Assembly: GCA_011634665.1 (NCBI GenBank) | Contig: WAEK01000006.1 | Location: 1,806,501 to 1,870,500, forward strand | Length of the DNA stretch: 64,000 nt | DNA from: Mortierella sp. BCC40632 | Lineage: Eukaryota > Mortierellomycota > Mortierellomycetes > Mortierellales > Mortierellaceae | Direction of reading: 5' to 3' | In this document: positions 11,143-22,446 of the stretch, one piece after another | How the letters are laid out: each line of letters begins with the position of its first letter | Position numbering within the stretch: position 1 is the first letter of the stretch | Program-made: the position numbers and the translations under genes | Notes under the pieces: generated by a model | What the model was told of the DNA's origin: nothing | The model's database searches: none | The model's input: only the letters and a program-made list of their open reading frames with translations

Positions 11143-11419
11143 CCACCGACATCACCCAACACGAGACAGACAACGGCCAAGAAATACAAGAAATAGAAAT
11201 AGAAGGGACAAGCATCAGCACAGGCAGTTGGTTCTGCTCGCCCGTACACACCCGCACCCGTACACACCACACCCAACTCCCTTCCCTCTCTTGGGCGCCA
11301 TTACTCAAAGAGTAAACCCGTCTTGCCTCCATTGTCTTTTTTTCTTTCTTCCTTGCTTTGCCTCTCCCCTCCTCTCCCACCTTGTTCCTGTTCTTGCTCT
11401 CCATCTCCCCATCACAAGG
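10810..11419. promoter_or_regulatory. Shared divergent promoter of ethanolamine kinase and HSCB genes
   Basis: A 610-bp region between divergent starts. The ethanolamine kinase side is GA-rich, with an A-run (10970-10999) and a (GA)n run (about 11070-11139). The HSCB side (11270-11415) is C/T-rich. Both genes therefore have a CT-rich leader on their own coding strand. I see no clear TATA. Confidence 0.5.
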
Positions 11420-11880
11420 ATGAAGCCCGTCTGCAGGATCATCACTCGACTCCCAGTCGCATCCATGCGACCCACAGGATCCAAACCATCGTTGGTTTCA
11501 ACCATGGTGGGACAGAGATCACATTTCCACAACACCACGACGACAGTTTCAACTCGTTGTCATCAGTTCATCGGCTCCTCGACTGTCATGATGCCTCGAG
11601 CCACCATGGTCTCTCTTTCTCGCTTCCATACCTCCACTTTAGTACAGTCGTCGTCGTCGTCGTCGTCGTCGTCTACCAAAGAGGATAGTAAAGCTCAGAA
11701 GCGACCTGAGACGCGGCCTTGTTGGAAGTGTTCCCAACCCGTGCCGTTTATGACACTGATCTGTAGTAACCCAGAGTGCAAGGTTGTTCAGACGGTTGCT
11801 CCTGGTGCCAACTATTACGAGGTGCTTGGACTAGGGTAAATTTATCCCTTTGGCGTAGTTCCTCTCTTTCTTTCTTTCTT

Positions 11881-11925
<45 letters not shown>

Positions 11926-12913
11926 TATGCTGCGCTGTGTTTCTTTTTCTTGATTTGGTGTAAATTCAATGATCTCACACTGGTCTAATAAGAAAAAAAA
12001 AAAAAAGTTGACTGGGGCACTAAAATCATGCGCTTTTTTTTTTTTTTTTTTTTTTTTTTCTTAGTCCAGAACTCTTGTTCGATATCAATATCAGAGATCT
12101 GCGCAATCGATTCCTCAGGATCCAACAACAAGTCCACCCAGACTCTTTCACCAGGAACGAGAATGTATGTGGCAAAGCACAAAGGAAAAAGATCCGTGCC
12201 ATAAAAAAAAAAAAAAAAAAAGCCACGAGGCTGCAGGATATATCGTTGTCTCTCCCTCTCTCTCTCTCTCTTCTTCCCACGCTCATTCATTTCTGTTATC
12301 TACATATTAATATACCTCGACTATCTACCTACTAGGGTGATCAAATCAATGCACAGCAGCAATCAACTCTCGCCAACAAGGCCTATTCAACCTTGAAAGA
12401 TCCTCTGCCTCGTGCCAACTACCTACTCGAACTCTTGGGTGCACCCATTCACGAGACAGAGTCTTTGAACGAACCAGAATTGCTCATGGAGGTCATGGAG
12501 GCTAGAGAACTTCTTGAGGAGGCTCAGACAGAAGATGAAGTCCAAGAGCTCAAGAACACAAACGATGGTAAAAACTCGACCAAAAAAAAAAAAAAAAAAA
12601 AAAAAAAAAGGACACTCTTGTCATCAAAGCCAACTCATTGTGCAGATCAATGCGGATCAAATCCTTTTCTTTGTATTCTTTTTCTTTCTTTTATTTCCCT
12701 TCTTAACCTCTGATATATCTTTTTATTTATTTATTTATTTATTTTGGATTAGGTCGGATCGACGAGACTGTCAAGGCTCTGTCCAAGGCATTCCAGGAAG
12801 AGAATCTAGACTTGGCCAAGACATTGGCTATTCAACTTCAATATTGGATCAGGATCCAGAATGTGATCCGTGATTGGGCTGCAGGCAAGCCTATCGTCGC
12901 TGATCATGTTTAA
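11420..12913 (+). CDS. Fe-S cluster co-chaperone HscB/Jac1, mitochondrial
   Basis: J-domain co-chaperone that hands Fe-S clusters from the ISCU scaffold to mitochondrial Hsp70. Exons 11420-11835, 12065-12164, 12336-12567 and 12753-12913 give 302 residues, longer than human HSCB (about 235). The first 98 residues are basic, Ser/Thr-rich and lack acidic residues until about 88, as in a mitochondrial presequence; an encoded Ser run lies at 77-85. A four-Cys zinc motif (C101, C104, C115, C120) is followed by NYYEVLGL, the J-domain with HPD at 163-165, and the HscB C-terminal three-helix domain ending WAAGKPIVADHV. Animal HSCB keeps the N-terminal Cys motif while yeast Jac1 lacks it, so this is the ancestral form. 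All phases agree. Confidence 0.95.
11885..11924. repeat. Poly(T) tract in HSCB intron 1
   Basis: A run of about 40 T after a (TTTC)n stretch, inside intron 1; a second T-run (12035-12059) leads directly into the acceptor. Confidence 0.9.
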
Positions 12914-13240
12914 AAAAGAAGAAGTGTAAAGAAAGAAAGAAAGAAAGAAAGAAAGAAAAAAAAAAAAAAAAAGAACCGACCATGATTCTTCCATCTTGTC
13001 ATTTTTTTTTTTTTTTTTTTTTTTTCTTCTTCTTCTTTCCCTCCCCATCCCTCCTCTCAATTCATACTCAATCATATGTTCGACCCCTTGTTTTCTTCTC
13101 ATTACTATAGACTCTTCCTCCCCTTCCCCTTCGCATTTCAGTCATAAATGAAGATCAGACTAAGGATTTCGATAAAAATATATAAAAAAAAGGTATAGAG
13201 ACACTTTCAAGTAGTCTCTCGAAATCAACTCTTAGTGCCT

Positions 13241-13279
<39 letters not shown>

Positions 13280-13336
13280 CTGTTCCTATATTGTACACTT
13301 TGGGGGGTTACTACAAAAAAAAAAAAAAAAAAAAAA
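12914..13336. other. Tail-to-tail intergenic region
   Basis: Between HSCB (+) and the AIG1-type GTPase (-). Contains (AAAG)n at 12930-12957, A- and T-runs, and (TTTC)n at 13240-13278. No gene seen. Confidence 0.6.
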
Positions 13337-14225
13337 CTAAGGATGTCCCATGGATTCATCCTCATCCGGATCCAGAACCCATCGTTTCTTACTTCGTACA
13401 GCATACCAAAGTCGTTTGATTCCCAAATTCAAGAAATTGGTCCGTTGCTTACAATCACATCGCTCCCCCAACGCAAACCCACACGGTCCCTCCGCCGTCG
13501 TCAAAAAAATCATGGACACCTTGGGAAATTCAGAGGCTATCGGTCGAACACCTGCCATCGAATTGGGTTCTCTATCTCCATCCCTACTGTCTTCATCGTC
13601 ATCTCCATCCTTGCCTTGATTTCTTCTATTGGTACTCGCGTGAGGCGTCGAGGGGGTCGACGTGTCTTGAGAGGCAAAATACTTGACGAGTTGTTCCTGG
13701 ACTTCTCGGTGGTATAACTCCTTGGTGTTCAGAACATCGCGACGGTAATCACAACCCGTAAACACCAGGACGACATTGTCCCAAAAGTTGGGAAAATCCT
13801 TCATAATGTCGTTGAAAGATTGAAGAATGGTGATAATCATGTCTACGCTATTATTTTTTTCCAACACAATTGGTCAGGAGGGGATGGATTGTGAAGATGA
13901 GCAGTAATGATGAAAAAGAAAATAGAAAAAAGAAAATTAAAGAGTCAGGACCTTTTTTCTTTTTTTTCATCCTTCAAGGCAGATCGTCCAATCCACAAGG
14001 ACATCATCAGAGTTAGCTGTAACACAGAAAAGGAGGGCGAGTAAAAAAAAAAAAAAAAAAAAAAAAATGGAGACGAAAGGGGGAGGGAAGCTTACCCAGA
14101 ATCGATCTTGAAGACCAGAAGGAATGCTGTGACGCCGAGTCGAGTGCCGACAGACTTGATGTACTCTTTTAAAATGGGTATATTCTTCTCGTCGTCTCCC
14201 TCCGTATCCGCAAGACCTAAAAAGG

Positions 14226-14277
<52 letters not shown>

Positions 14278-16808
14278 TATAAGGGGAAAAAATTAGTTCC
14301 GTTAGGTCGGATCTTTTACCAAGTCAAAATATGGAAATGAAACCCATAACACCTGGACAATTTTTTCCTATTTTTTTTTTTTTCTTAGTTCCATAAACCT
14401 ACCTGGCGTATCCGAGATAGTCACCAAGACTCGTCTGCTCTCTTCAAACCGTCCCCAACCGGTACGTTCTGCAATACCTTTGGTGACAGCCTAAGGATTG
14501 GATAAAAAAAAAAAAAAAAAAAAAAAAAATCTCTTGACACGTGAATAGAATGCCCTTCCTTTCAACTTTTTTTTCATTCTCTCTCTTTCTCTTGACAGAT
14601 CTGGAATTCAAACCCCATTGTTTTTGACTAAAAGAAAGAAAGAAAAAAAAAATACTTACACGAACAGAGGCGCTAGCTTTCAATTCAGTGGTTCCCATGA
14701 TCCTGTTCAGCAACGACGATTTTCCTAGCAGGAGGTCGAGCCAGAGAGAGGGAGAGGGAAAGAAAGGGTCAGCGCGTTTTTCTTTTTTTTTTTTAAAAAA
14801 AACAGAGATCAAAATCCTTGTTCGCCGCCACTTTGATTCTCTCTACATAGCCCCCCTCTTCAGTTGGACCATCCATCTGCAAGGAGGCAAAAAAGATTTC
14901 TTTTCCCTTTCTAACACGTGCTCGAATGAAGCTTTTACCTTGCCCTGTCTTTCCAATGGCCATCAGCACCACTGGCCCAGGCCCTTCCTCAATATGCGAT
15001 TGTTCTGGAGTCGCTCGAAGATCGTGTGTGATCAGGTGTGACGCGGCGGTCATGAAGGTACTTGCTCGCGACACGGGTGGTGACACCATCCCTCCCCCTG
15101 GAGTATTGCCATGATGATTGTCCGTAGGTGTGTTGGGTGTGCTGGGTGTGCTGACAAGACCATTGCGTTGTGATCCTGGAGGGGCCGAGATGGGTGCGGG
15201 CGAGGGTGTAACAGAAGCATGAGCTCCAGAACCACCAGCAAAGTGAACATGAGTTCCTGAAGACGCTGGAGGATCTCGTCCTCGGTCCGTTGCATACCCT
15301 GGAGCAGAGGTGGTTCTCTCACGTTCTCTTGGCCAATGGTCTTCCTGACCCTGACCAAGTCCTCGCAATGCCGTTGCAACCGTCGCTGTAGGACTCTCGT
15401 GAAGATCCTGTCGAAACTGGTTGAGCTGTGCTTGTTGATAGAGTTGTTGTTGATGCAATATTGTGTCCCGATGTGCATTGTTTGTGTGCGCGTGCGCGTG
15501 CGCAGGCGTATGCGTCGTGGTTTCTCCTATTCCTGCCCCTGTCCCTGCTGCTGCTGCTGCTGCTCCTGCTCCTGCCTCTGCCCCCGTACCTTCTCCATGA
15601 AGAGATTCAAAAGATGCAGCTAAAGCAGGCATGTATCGGAACTGAAAACTGTCTGCAGGATACGCTGTCTGGTAACTCTGATGAGGTTTGAGATTAGGGG
15701 CCAAGGGGTTTGCAGGGGGTTGGAAAGTGGTGGGTGACATGACAAACTCGGCTACAGACGTGACGCCTTTGTTGGGCGACCCTATTGTTGCTGCTGCTCC
15801 TCCTCCTCGGTCGTCCAAGTTCTGACTTCCTCCGGAGGGAGGACAGAAAATCACTGGGGGCGGCTGTTGCTGGTGTTGGTGCTTTTGCTGATGAGCGCCA
15901 CTGGTAGATGACATGGTTCCAAATCCGGGGGTGTGCGGAGGAGTATCTGGGAGAGAATAGCCGAGAGCATTGGTGGTGGCGGTGGTTGTTCCGACGGTGT
16001 AGCGTCGACCATTCGAGTCACTCGAACTGCGCGAGGGCGTGGCTGAGGAGGCGGCTGAGCCCCGCGCGGAAGAAGCAGAACCGTAGATCGTATCCGGAAG
16101 GGTGGCTGACACGGGCGTTGTGGGCACAGACGAAGACGAACCAGACGACGAAGAGACCTGCTGTTGGTGCGTTGGTCGGTCGACGCTCTCCACGCCAAAG
16201 GTACCTCCTCCTCCTCCAATACCCGTGGTATTAGCGGTACCATTGGCTATGCTGTGCTGAGATGGAGATGAACCAGCGCTAAAGAAATTACTGCTGTTAC
16301 CCGAACTGCTAATGCTCTTGTTGGCGTAGAGTCGATTTGTCAAGGGTTGGTGGTCATTGACGGGATGTGGTGGTTGGTCATCGATCGGCGCCTTGATCCG
16401 ACCACTCATTAGCATTCGCTCGGCATTTTCTCTCGACTCTACGTCCTCGGTTGTACCATCGTCACCAGCATGTTCTAAAGGTACTTTGTAATTGTTTTCG
16501 TCTTGTTGCATGACAAATCCATGCTGGCTCGTGACACTGCTCTTGAGATGAAGCTGATGATGCAGCGGTACACCTCCTGCGCCTCTCCCTGACGCCGCCT
16601 GATGTTGTTGTTGTTGCTGCTGCTGCTGCTGACCCAAGACATCATCAATACTTGAAGTCACCAATGATGAAGGCGAGCCACCTGAACCACCTTCACCTCC
16701 ATTTGTTGCTAGACCTGCTGTCGCGGCAGCAGACGTGGGGGTTGAGAACGGAGGCGCATTCGCGCTTGACTCCGTCTTGCGTTTAAATCTCAAGAGCTCC
16801 AGCACCAT
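13337..16808 (-). CDS. AIG1/GIMAP-type GTPase with long disordered N-terminus
   Basis: Five exons in order: 16808-14939, 14724-14660, 14490-14403, 14216-14096 and 13847-13337, giving 884 residues. Residues 1-610 are low-complexity (Ser, Gly, His, Gln), with a polyQ run near 16602-16632 and TPP/SPN-type sites typical of disordered phospho-regions. The GTPase domain follows: P-loop GKTGQGKSS (619-627), G3 motif DTPG (672-675) followed by LADTEGDDEKN, and VVLVFTGCD where AIG1 proteins have G4 (745-748; TGCD in place of the usual TKxD). The segment between P-loop and G3 and the TAFLLVFKIDSG strand fit the AIG1 subfamily of septin-like GTPases. The C-terminal half of the last exon holds an acidic insert. 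Start chosen at MVLELLRFKRKT; the frame stays open upstream only through CT-rich leader. Function in fungi is unknown. Confidence 0.8.
16602..16632 (-). repeat. PolyGln-coding CAG/CAA run in the AIG1-type GTPase gene
   Basis: Ten Gln codons, mixed CAG and CAA, in the disordered N-terminal region. Confidence 0.85.
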
Positions 16809-17600
16809 CCTGGCATGAGCAGGAAGAGGGTACGAAAAGGGGTAAGAGGAAGAGGTGGAAGAGGTGGAAGAGGAAGAGGAGGGAATGGAAGAGAAAGAAC
16901 AAGGAGGGAGAAGAGGAAGGATGGAGGAGGAAGGATGGACTGGACTGGAATGAAGAAGTAAAAGTAGAAGAAAGGTGAGAGTGAGAAAGGTGAGAGTGAG
17001 AAAGTGAGATTGTGAAAAAAAAAAAAAAAAAGAAAGGCGAATGGACAACACGAGGAGAAACAGTTTCTGTGTCCGTCTATCTCTCTCTCTCTCTCTCTCT
17101 CTCTCCGACTCGCGTCCCGTATCTCCCAAAGACCCATTGCTCTCCCATTGCCTCTTTTTTTTCTGTCTGTCTCTCGCTCTCTGTCCCTCCTTGCCGGGCT
17201 GAGCAACAGTCTCTACTGTCCTCCTTGTTGACGAGTTGTAGTGGTGCAGTGTAGTCCTCAAAAGCCCACGGGCCTATCCGAGGGTAGGCATTTCTTGTGC
17301 TGTCTGGGCGTGGTGTTTGCATGAAAATCTTTTTTATTTTCTCAAACAGAGGGGGGAAAAGAGTGTAGCGAGAGTGAAAGAGAGGAAGGAAGGAAAGGGC
17401 AAAAGAAAAAAAGAATCTTCCCCTCCTGCCGCATTGCTCAGGAACACAGGGTTGCCAGGATCACCCCTGAAAAAAAAAAAAAAAAAAAAAAATAGTTCGT
17501 GTAAAGGGTGGGTGTGGGAGAGAGCTAAAAGGAACTGGGGACTGAGGAATGTAGAGTGGTTACAGTGGCTAAGAAAAAAAAAAGAAGAGATACTCCATTT
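16809..17600. other. Leader and promoter of the GTPase gene, 3' flank of cofilin
   Basis: 16810-17000 is GA-rich on + (CT-rich on the coding strand), then an A-run at 17015-17033 and a (CT)n run at 17080-17104. A second A-run lies at 17469-17492. No separate gene seen. Confidence 0.5.
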
Positions 17601-19136
17601 CTACTTGCGGGTAACCTTCTCGAGGACAGCCGCATAATCAACCTCATCATAGTCGGTGGCCTGGATCTCAGAGCCGATACCGACAAGGGATCTGCGGAGA
17701 GCATCCTTGCTCGAGGCGTAGATCATCTTGGACTTGATCTTGGCAGCATCAGGAGCCCTAGAAAGTAGAAAAGCCATCAAAGATATAAACAGACAAGAGT
17801 TAGCACTTTGATGTTACTGGGGTTTGATCCGTCATCCTGCCTGGCGACTCCTCTTTCTTTTCCTTCTTTCTGATGGGTGACTGTAGAAGGTCATGTGATC
17901 ATTCAGGGCCAAACTGCCTCGCCTAGATTCAGTCCATTCGAGATACGAGCCACGCCCCCAATCCAGGGATCATTCAGGAACTTGAACCAAGGGCTTGAGA
18001 GGTAACAAAAAAAAAGAGATCTCTCTTCCTCCTGCACACACACACAAAACTCTTTCTCTGTTCCTGGATTGGTGTTCTCTTCCTGGTACAGACACTCTTT
18101 AAAATATATAGGTTAAAAAAGAAAAAAAAAAAAGAAAAAGAAAAAGAAAAAAAAAAAAAAAAAAGAAAAAAGAAAAAAAAAAAAAAAAAAGACAAGAGCA
18201 TTACCAGGTGACGAAGCAGATCTTGTTGCGGGGTCCCTCAGAGGTTTCATAGTCAAAGTCCAAGATGGCCCAGCGGCACTCGTTTGACTTGAGCTCCGTG
18301 GTGAAGGAATCAAAGTCGTTCTCAGCTCCCTTCTCGACAGCCTTCTCAACAACAATCTCGGTGTGGTCATCCGAGATCTTGTAGATGATGTAGTAGTACT
18401 TCTTGCCCAACTTCAACGAGTTGTAGGCGGTCAAGCATTCAGCGTTAACTTGGACTCCGGAAGACTAGAGAAAGAAGAATCCAGATAAGAAAAAAAGTTG
18501 ACAGAGTGTTAGAACAAACTGGGGGACTTGACGTCTCAGGTCATTTTTTTTTCCGTTTTCGTCCGCACGGCGGTGCCGTGTTTAGCATGATTCGATAAGG
18601 TCGGTTCCAATGAGGAAGCACCTTAGAAAGAAAGGAAGAAAAAGAAAAAAAAGAGAGAGAGATCATATGCGCTGAATCACTCCAAGATGAGATTCCAAAT
18701 CCGGTTCTCCGTAAAAAAAAAAATAAAAGAGAGATGCAGATTTAAGAAACAACGATAACAACATGGGGAGGAGGAGTCCTGGTTATTTTTCCTTCAGAAC
18801 AATAAACTCTGGGGTGAATCAATGAACAGGATTCTTCGTGCTCTCGTGTCATCAGATCATCTTTAGCTCCTTCCTGTCCAGCTTTTGCCCGCAATGAAAT
18901 TCCCCCCCTCCTCAAGGAGAAAGAGATAGAGATAGAGAGAGAGAGAGACAAAGAGACAGCTGCTAGACAGGACCACAAGATAATAATAACAAGGCAAAGC
19001 AAAGGGGTGGGGTTGGGAGAAGAGGGGTAGCCAATGCATTCAATTTAGCCAGCTTGCTTGCTCGTCATCGTCGTCGTCGTCCTCGTGGCCAGATGACGCA
19101 GGGAACAAGAAGATGAGTGAAATGACGCAGCAAGCT

Positions 19137-19173
<37 letters not shown>

Positions 19174-19451
19174 CGCTTCAATGGCAACACCGTCTCGCTC
19201 TCCATCACCTCATGATGGAGGTTGGAATCAAGGGGTGAACAATGACAACCCCGATCCAACGCGTTCGTCGCGCGACTCGCGTGCAGAGACAACACAAGAA
19301 TTGCGAGAGCAGAGCGCGGGGGAGGGGTGGGAGGACAAAAGGTCAAGGATGACGGAAGAACACACACACAGAGAAAGAGAGAGAGAGAGAAAGAGAACGA
19401 AAAAGAAAAAGAAAAAAAAAGAAAAAGAAAGAGATAGAGGTACGTTACCAT
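17601..19451 (-). CDS. Cofilin/ADF (actin-depolymerising factor)
   Basis: Binds F- and G-actin and severs filaments in the cytoplasm. Exons in order: 19451-19449 (only ATG), 18464-18205 and 17757-17601, giving 139 residues, the normal single-ADF-H-domain size. Exon 2 begins [22 protein letters not shown], so Met-Ser-Ser with the regulatory N-terminal Ser is preserved. [11 protein letters not shown] and the actin-binding long helix [17 protein letters not shown] are evident, and the chain ends LEKVTRK. Exon 1 is inferred: ATG|GTAACG is the best upstream start in phase, making a 984-bp first intron; another start in that region remains possible. Codon bias is strong, like RPS8. Confidence 0.9.
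18116..18191. repeat. A-rich tract in cofilin intron 2
   Basis: About 75 bp of A with scattered G, T-rich on the coding strand and directly downstream of the exon 2 donor. Confidence 0.85.
18465..19448 (-). other. Long start-codon-proximal intron of cofilin
   Basis: Intron of 984 bp between ATG and codon 2, including an A-run (19139-19169) and GA-rich sequence (19370-19440). No RNA gene recognised inside. Confidence 0.6.
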
Positions 19452-20149
19452 GGTTGATAGATTAGAGTGTCGGTAGAGAGATTGGGATAAGAAAGAGAAA
19501 GAGAGGATGGAGATGCAAGTAGGAATGGAAAAGGGTAATGGGAATAGATGATGAAGGGAAGCGGACAGTGTATAAATAGGGACACGCTGGACCGTTTTTC
19601 TCTTGTTCTCTCTCTCTCTCTCACCGTGCGAGCTTACAACGACCCAGGCAACCCATTTCGAGCTGCTGAACACACACAGGGCGAGCCCGTGACGTACAGC
19701 CGCTGCTTGGCTTGTACGGGAGAGAGAAAGAGAGAGAGAGAGAAAGAAGAGAGAGCCTCACGGGATCGTGACGTTTTGGTGTGCACAATCATTGCACTTC
19801 ATTTTACTATGATTGATTCAGCCCGGAGGACCGGTGTTCTATTTCAAAAATGCCTCCTCTCCTTCTCCTCCTCCTTTGTTTGCCTGTGCCAGGGCAAGCG
19901 CACGGCTCCGGCTCCGCCTTGCTCAAATGTCGTGTCGTTTATATTATATACAATCGCTCTCCTTGCTCCCTTCTCCGTTCGACGCATCGAATGCGAACAC
20001 CTTTTTTTTTTTTTTTTTTTTCCTTCCTTCTTATTCTTTTTGCCCTCCCCTCTTTTTTTTTGAATTCTAACTCTTTACAGTCGCACTTGGGAATGTGCGC
20101 CTTTGCTGTGCGTACCAAAATACAACAACAACAACAACAAAACTATATA
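19452..20149. other. Intergenic between cofilin and zinc-finger gene
   Basis: Upstream of cofilin and downstream of the zinc-finger gene. It holds TATAAATA at 19571-19578 pointing right, a (CT)n run (19610-19621), a T-run (20003-20020) and (CAA)n (20122-20141). No reliable gene. Confidence 0.5.
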
Positions 20150-22246
20150 CTAGTCCACTTCCATTGCTCGGACCTCGCTACTTCGCAGAAACTCTAGGGA
20201 CGTTGCAGCATCCCGCTCAGCCGTGTGCGACGGTCGTGGTGACCGTCGGCCTCGATCAAGTCCCAACGCATGGGGCTCCATTTCGTTCTTTACCGGTACC
20301 ATCTTGTTCATCTTCAATATCGGGTGCACCAACTCATCTACTCCTCCGATTCCTCCAACCATCTTCTTGGACGTTGCTGCCATCATCGCTGTTGTCGTAT
20401 CCACATCCATGTCCACATCTCGGCCTTGGGACCAGAGTTCCCCAAAGGCCTCCAATGCCTGGATCTCATCCTCTGATACATCTACACCTTCAAACTTGGC
20501 CTGCTGCATACTAATCGAGTGATCCAAGGCTTCCTTGGTCTCCTGGATCGGACGTTCCAAATCCACTAACGACAGCCGACGTGCCTTGGGTGCATACCGC
20601 TCTGCCCCAAAATCTTGATCATAGTCTTGTTCTCGCATCTCTACCTTGACATGACTTTCTAGATCCTCGTTCTCATCATTGAGATCGTCCTCATCGAGTC
20701 CGTCACTGCCGTTGCTCCGATACCGACCATGGAATCCATTGGGATCATTGCCCCTGTGGTCCTCACTTGATTCAAACGAGCAGTAGCCCGACCGCGAAAT
20801 GGACGGCAATCGTGCCGATCCAGAGAATCGCGAGTAGGGCTGTACAGCATACTGATGCTGTCGAGGAGGTTGATCTAGTTCATCAAATCCACCTGGTCGA
20901 AGAGGTGGGAGAGTACAATGGTCAATTGAATCCACCGAACCTCTCCACGACTGTTGCTGTTGCTGTTGCTGTTGTTGCCTTGAATGCCATTCTTCTCTTC
21001 GGTTAGACACAAGGGATGGGAGTTGACGTGGATCATCCGAATCATCATCATCCTCGTCCTCTTCCGAGTGAGAAGATCGTTCTGGAGACAAAGGGTGGCG
21101 TGGTCGGTGATGATGGAACCCAGGAGTATCGATCGGATATTCGTATCGATTATTCCATGGTGGAAGATGTGCATCCAATCCAAGAGTTCGACCATACTGT
21201 GAAAGTCCGAGGTCAAAACTTGGCTTGTGATGCAACTTGGAAGCATACCAGGACAAGGTCGTCGCAGAGGAACTTGAGTTGGAGGAACTCAGAGAACCTT
21301 TTCGGACTGAAGTAGGCACTGTTGTGGTGGTCGTTGCAGCAGCAGCAGTTGTTGTTGTTGTTGCGGGGGTCATGATAGGTGTGGTCTCTGCAGAGGCAGC
21401 AGCAGTAGTGGTAGGAGTCGATGGGGACTTTGGAACGTCTGGGTCAACGGTCAGATCCAAGGAGGTGGTAGAGGAGGAGGAAGATGGTAGGATCCGTTTG
21501 CGTGTCCTACCATGGTCTCTGCTCTCTAGACTATGTCGGCCCATGGTTGCATGAGCGCGCTCTTTCGCGTCTGTGGAGGATCCTCCTGCTCGAAGGAGTG
21601 GCATTGAGTTCACACGACCCTTTCGGGCCAAGGACTGGGCTCCAGCCTCAGAACCAGAGGTTGAAGACATGGAACCTCGTTTCTTTCGGGACACGCGACC
21701 ATGACCGGCGCTTCCGTTTCCTCGACTGGGTGTGTTGCTGCTACCTGTTCCCAGGAGGCCAGCTTCACTCTTTCGTCGACTCTCGAGTGCGATCTTGGAG
21801 GCGATCCCGGCGGTGGTCTCGCGACGGGCGCCCTTTGTATGGGTCTGTGTATGTTGAACCATGTTATCGAATCGACTAAACATACGCGTGCATCCTTCCA
21901 CCACACACTGGAATGGTTTTTCGCCTGTATGTTTTCTTTTTGTGGGGTGAAAAAAAAAAAAAAAAACAACGAAAATAAGGTCCAACGATGTGGAGCCGCC
22001 GGGGAAAAAAAAAAAACCAACAACAATAACAACGATATAAAAAAAGATTCTTTGTCAGTAGAGATGAAGACCAATGCATATTCTCACTTTTTTTTTTTTG
22101 CACTCGATTTTTTTTTTCACCAAGTCCAAAAGCCATGGTCAGTTACAAACCACTTTTTCCTGCTTCATCATTTTTCAAGAATAGACCACCAGGATCGATA
22201 GAAGCAAAAAAAAAAAATGTCCATTACACCTACACTACCCACCCTC

Positions 22247-22299
<53 letters not shown>

Positions 22300-22392
22300 G
22301 TCCAAAAGAAAATAACGCAGAGGATGATTCCAGTTGGTTCTCCTTTTCCCCACACACACACACACACAGACAGAGTTAAACACATGCACAAG

Positions 22393-22446
<54 letters not shown>

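Noticed and set aside
13967..14028. Extra exon in the GTPase gene
   Set aside because: Joining 14096 directly to 13847 is in phase and continuous; the candidate exon brings stops in the required frame.
16809..17261. N-terminal extension of the AIG1-type GTPase
   Set aside because: The frame stays open only through GA/CT-rich leader sequence giving Ser/Phe/Leu runs; the start at 16808 begins normal protein sequence.
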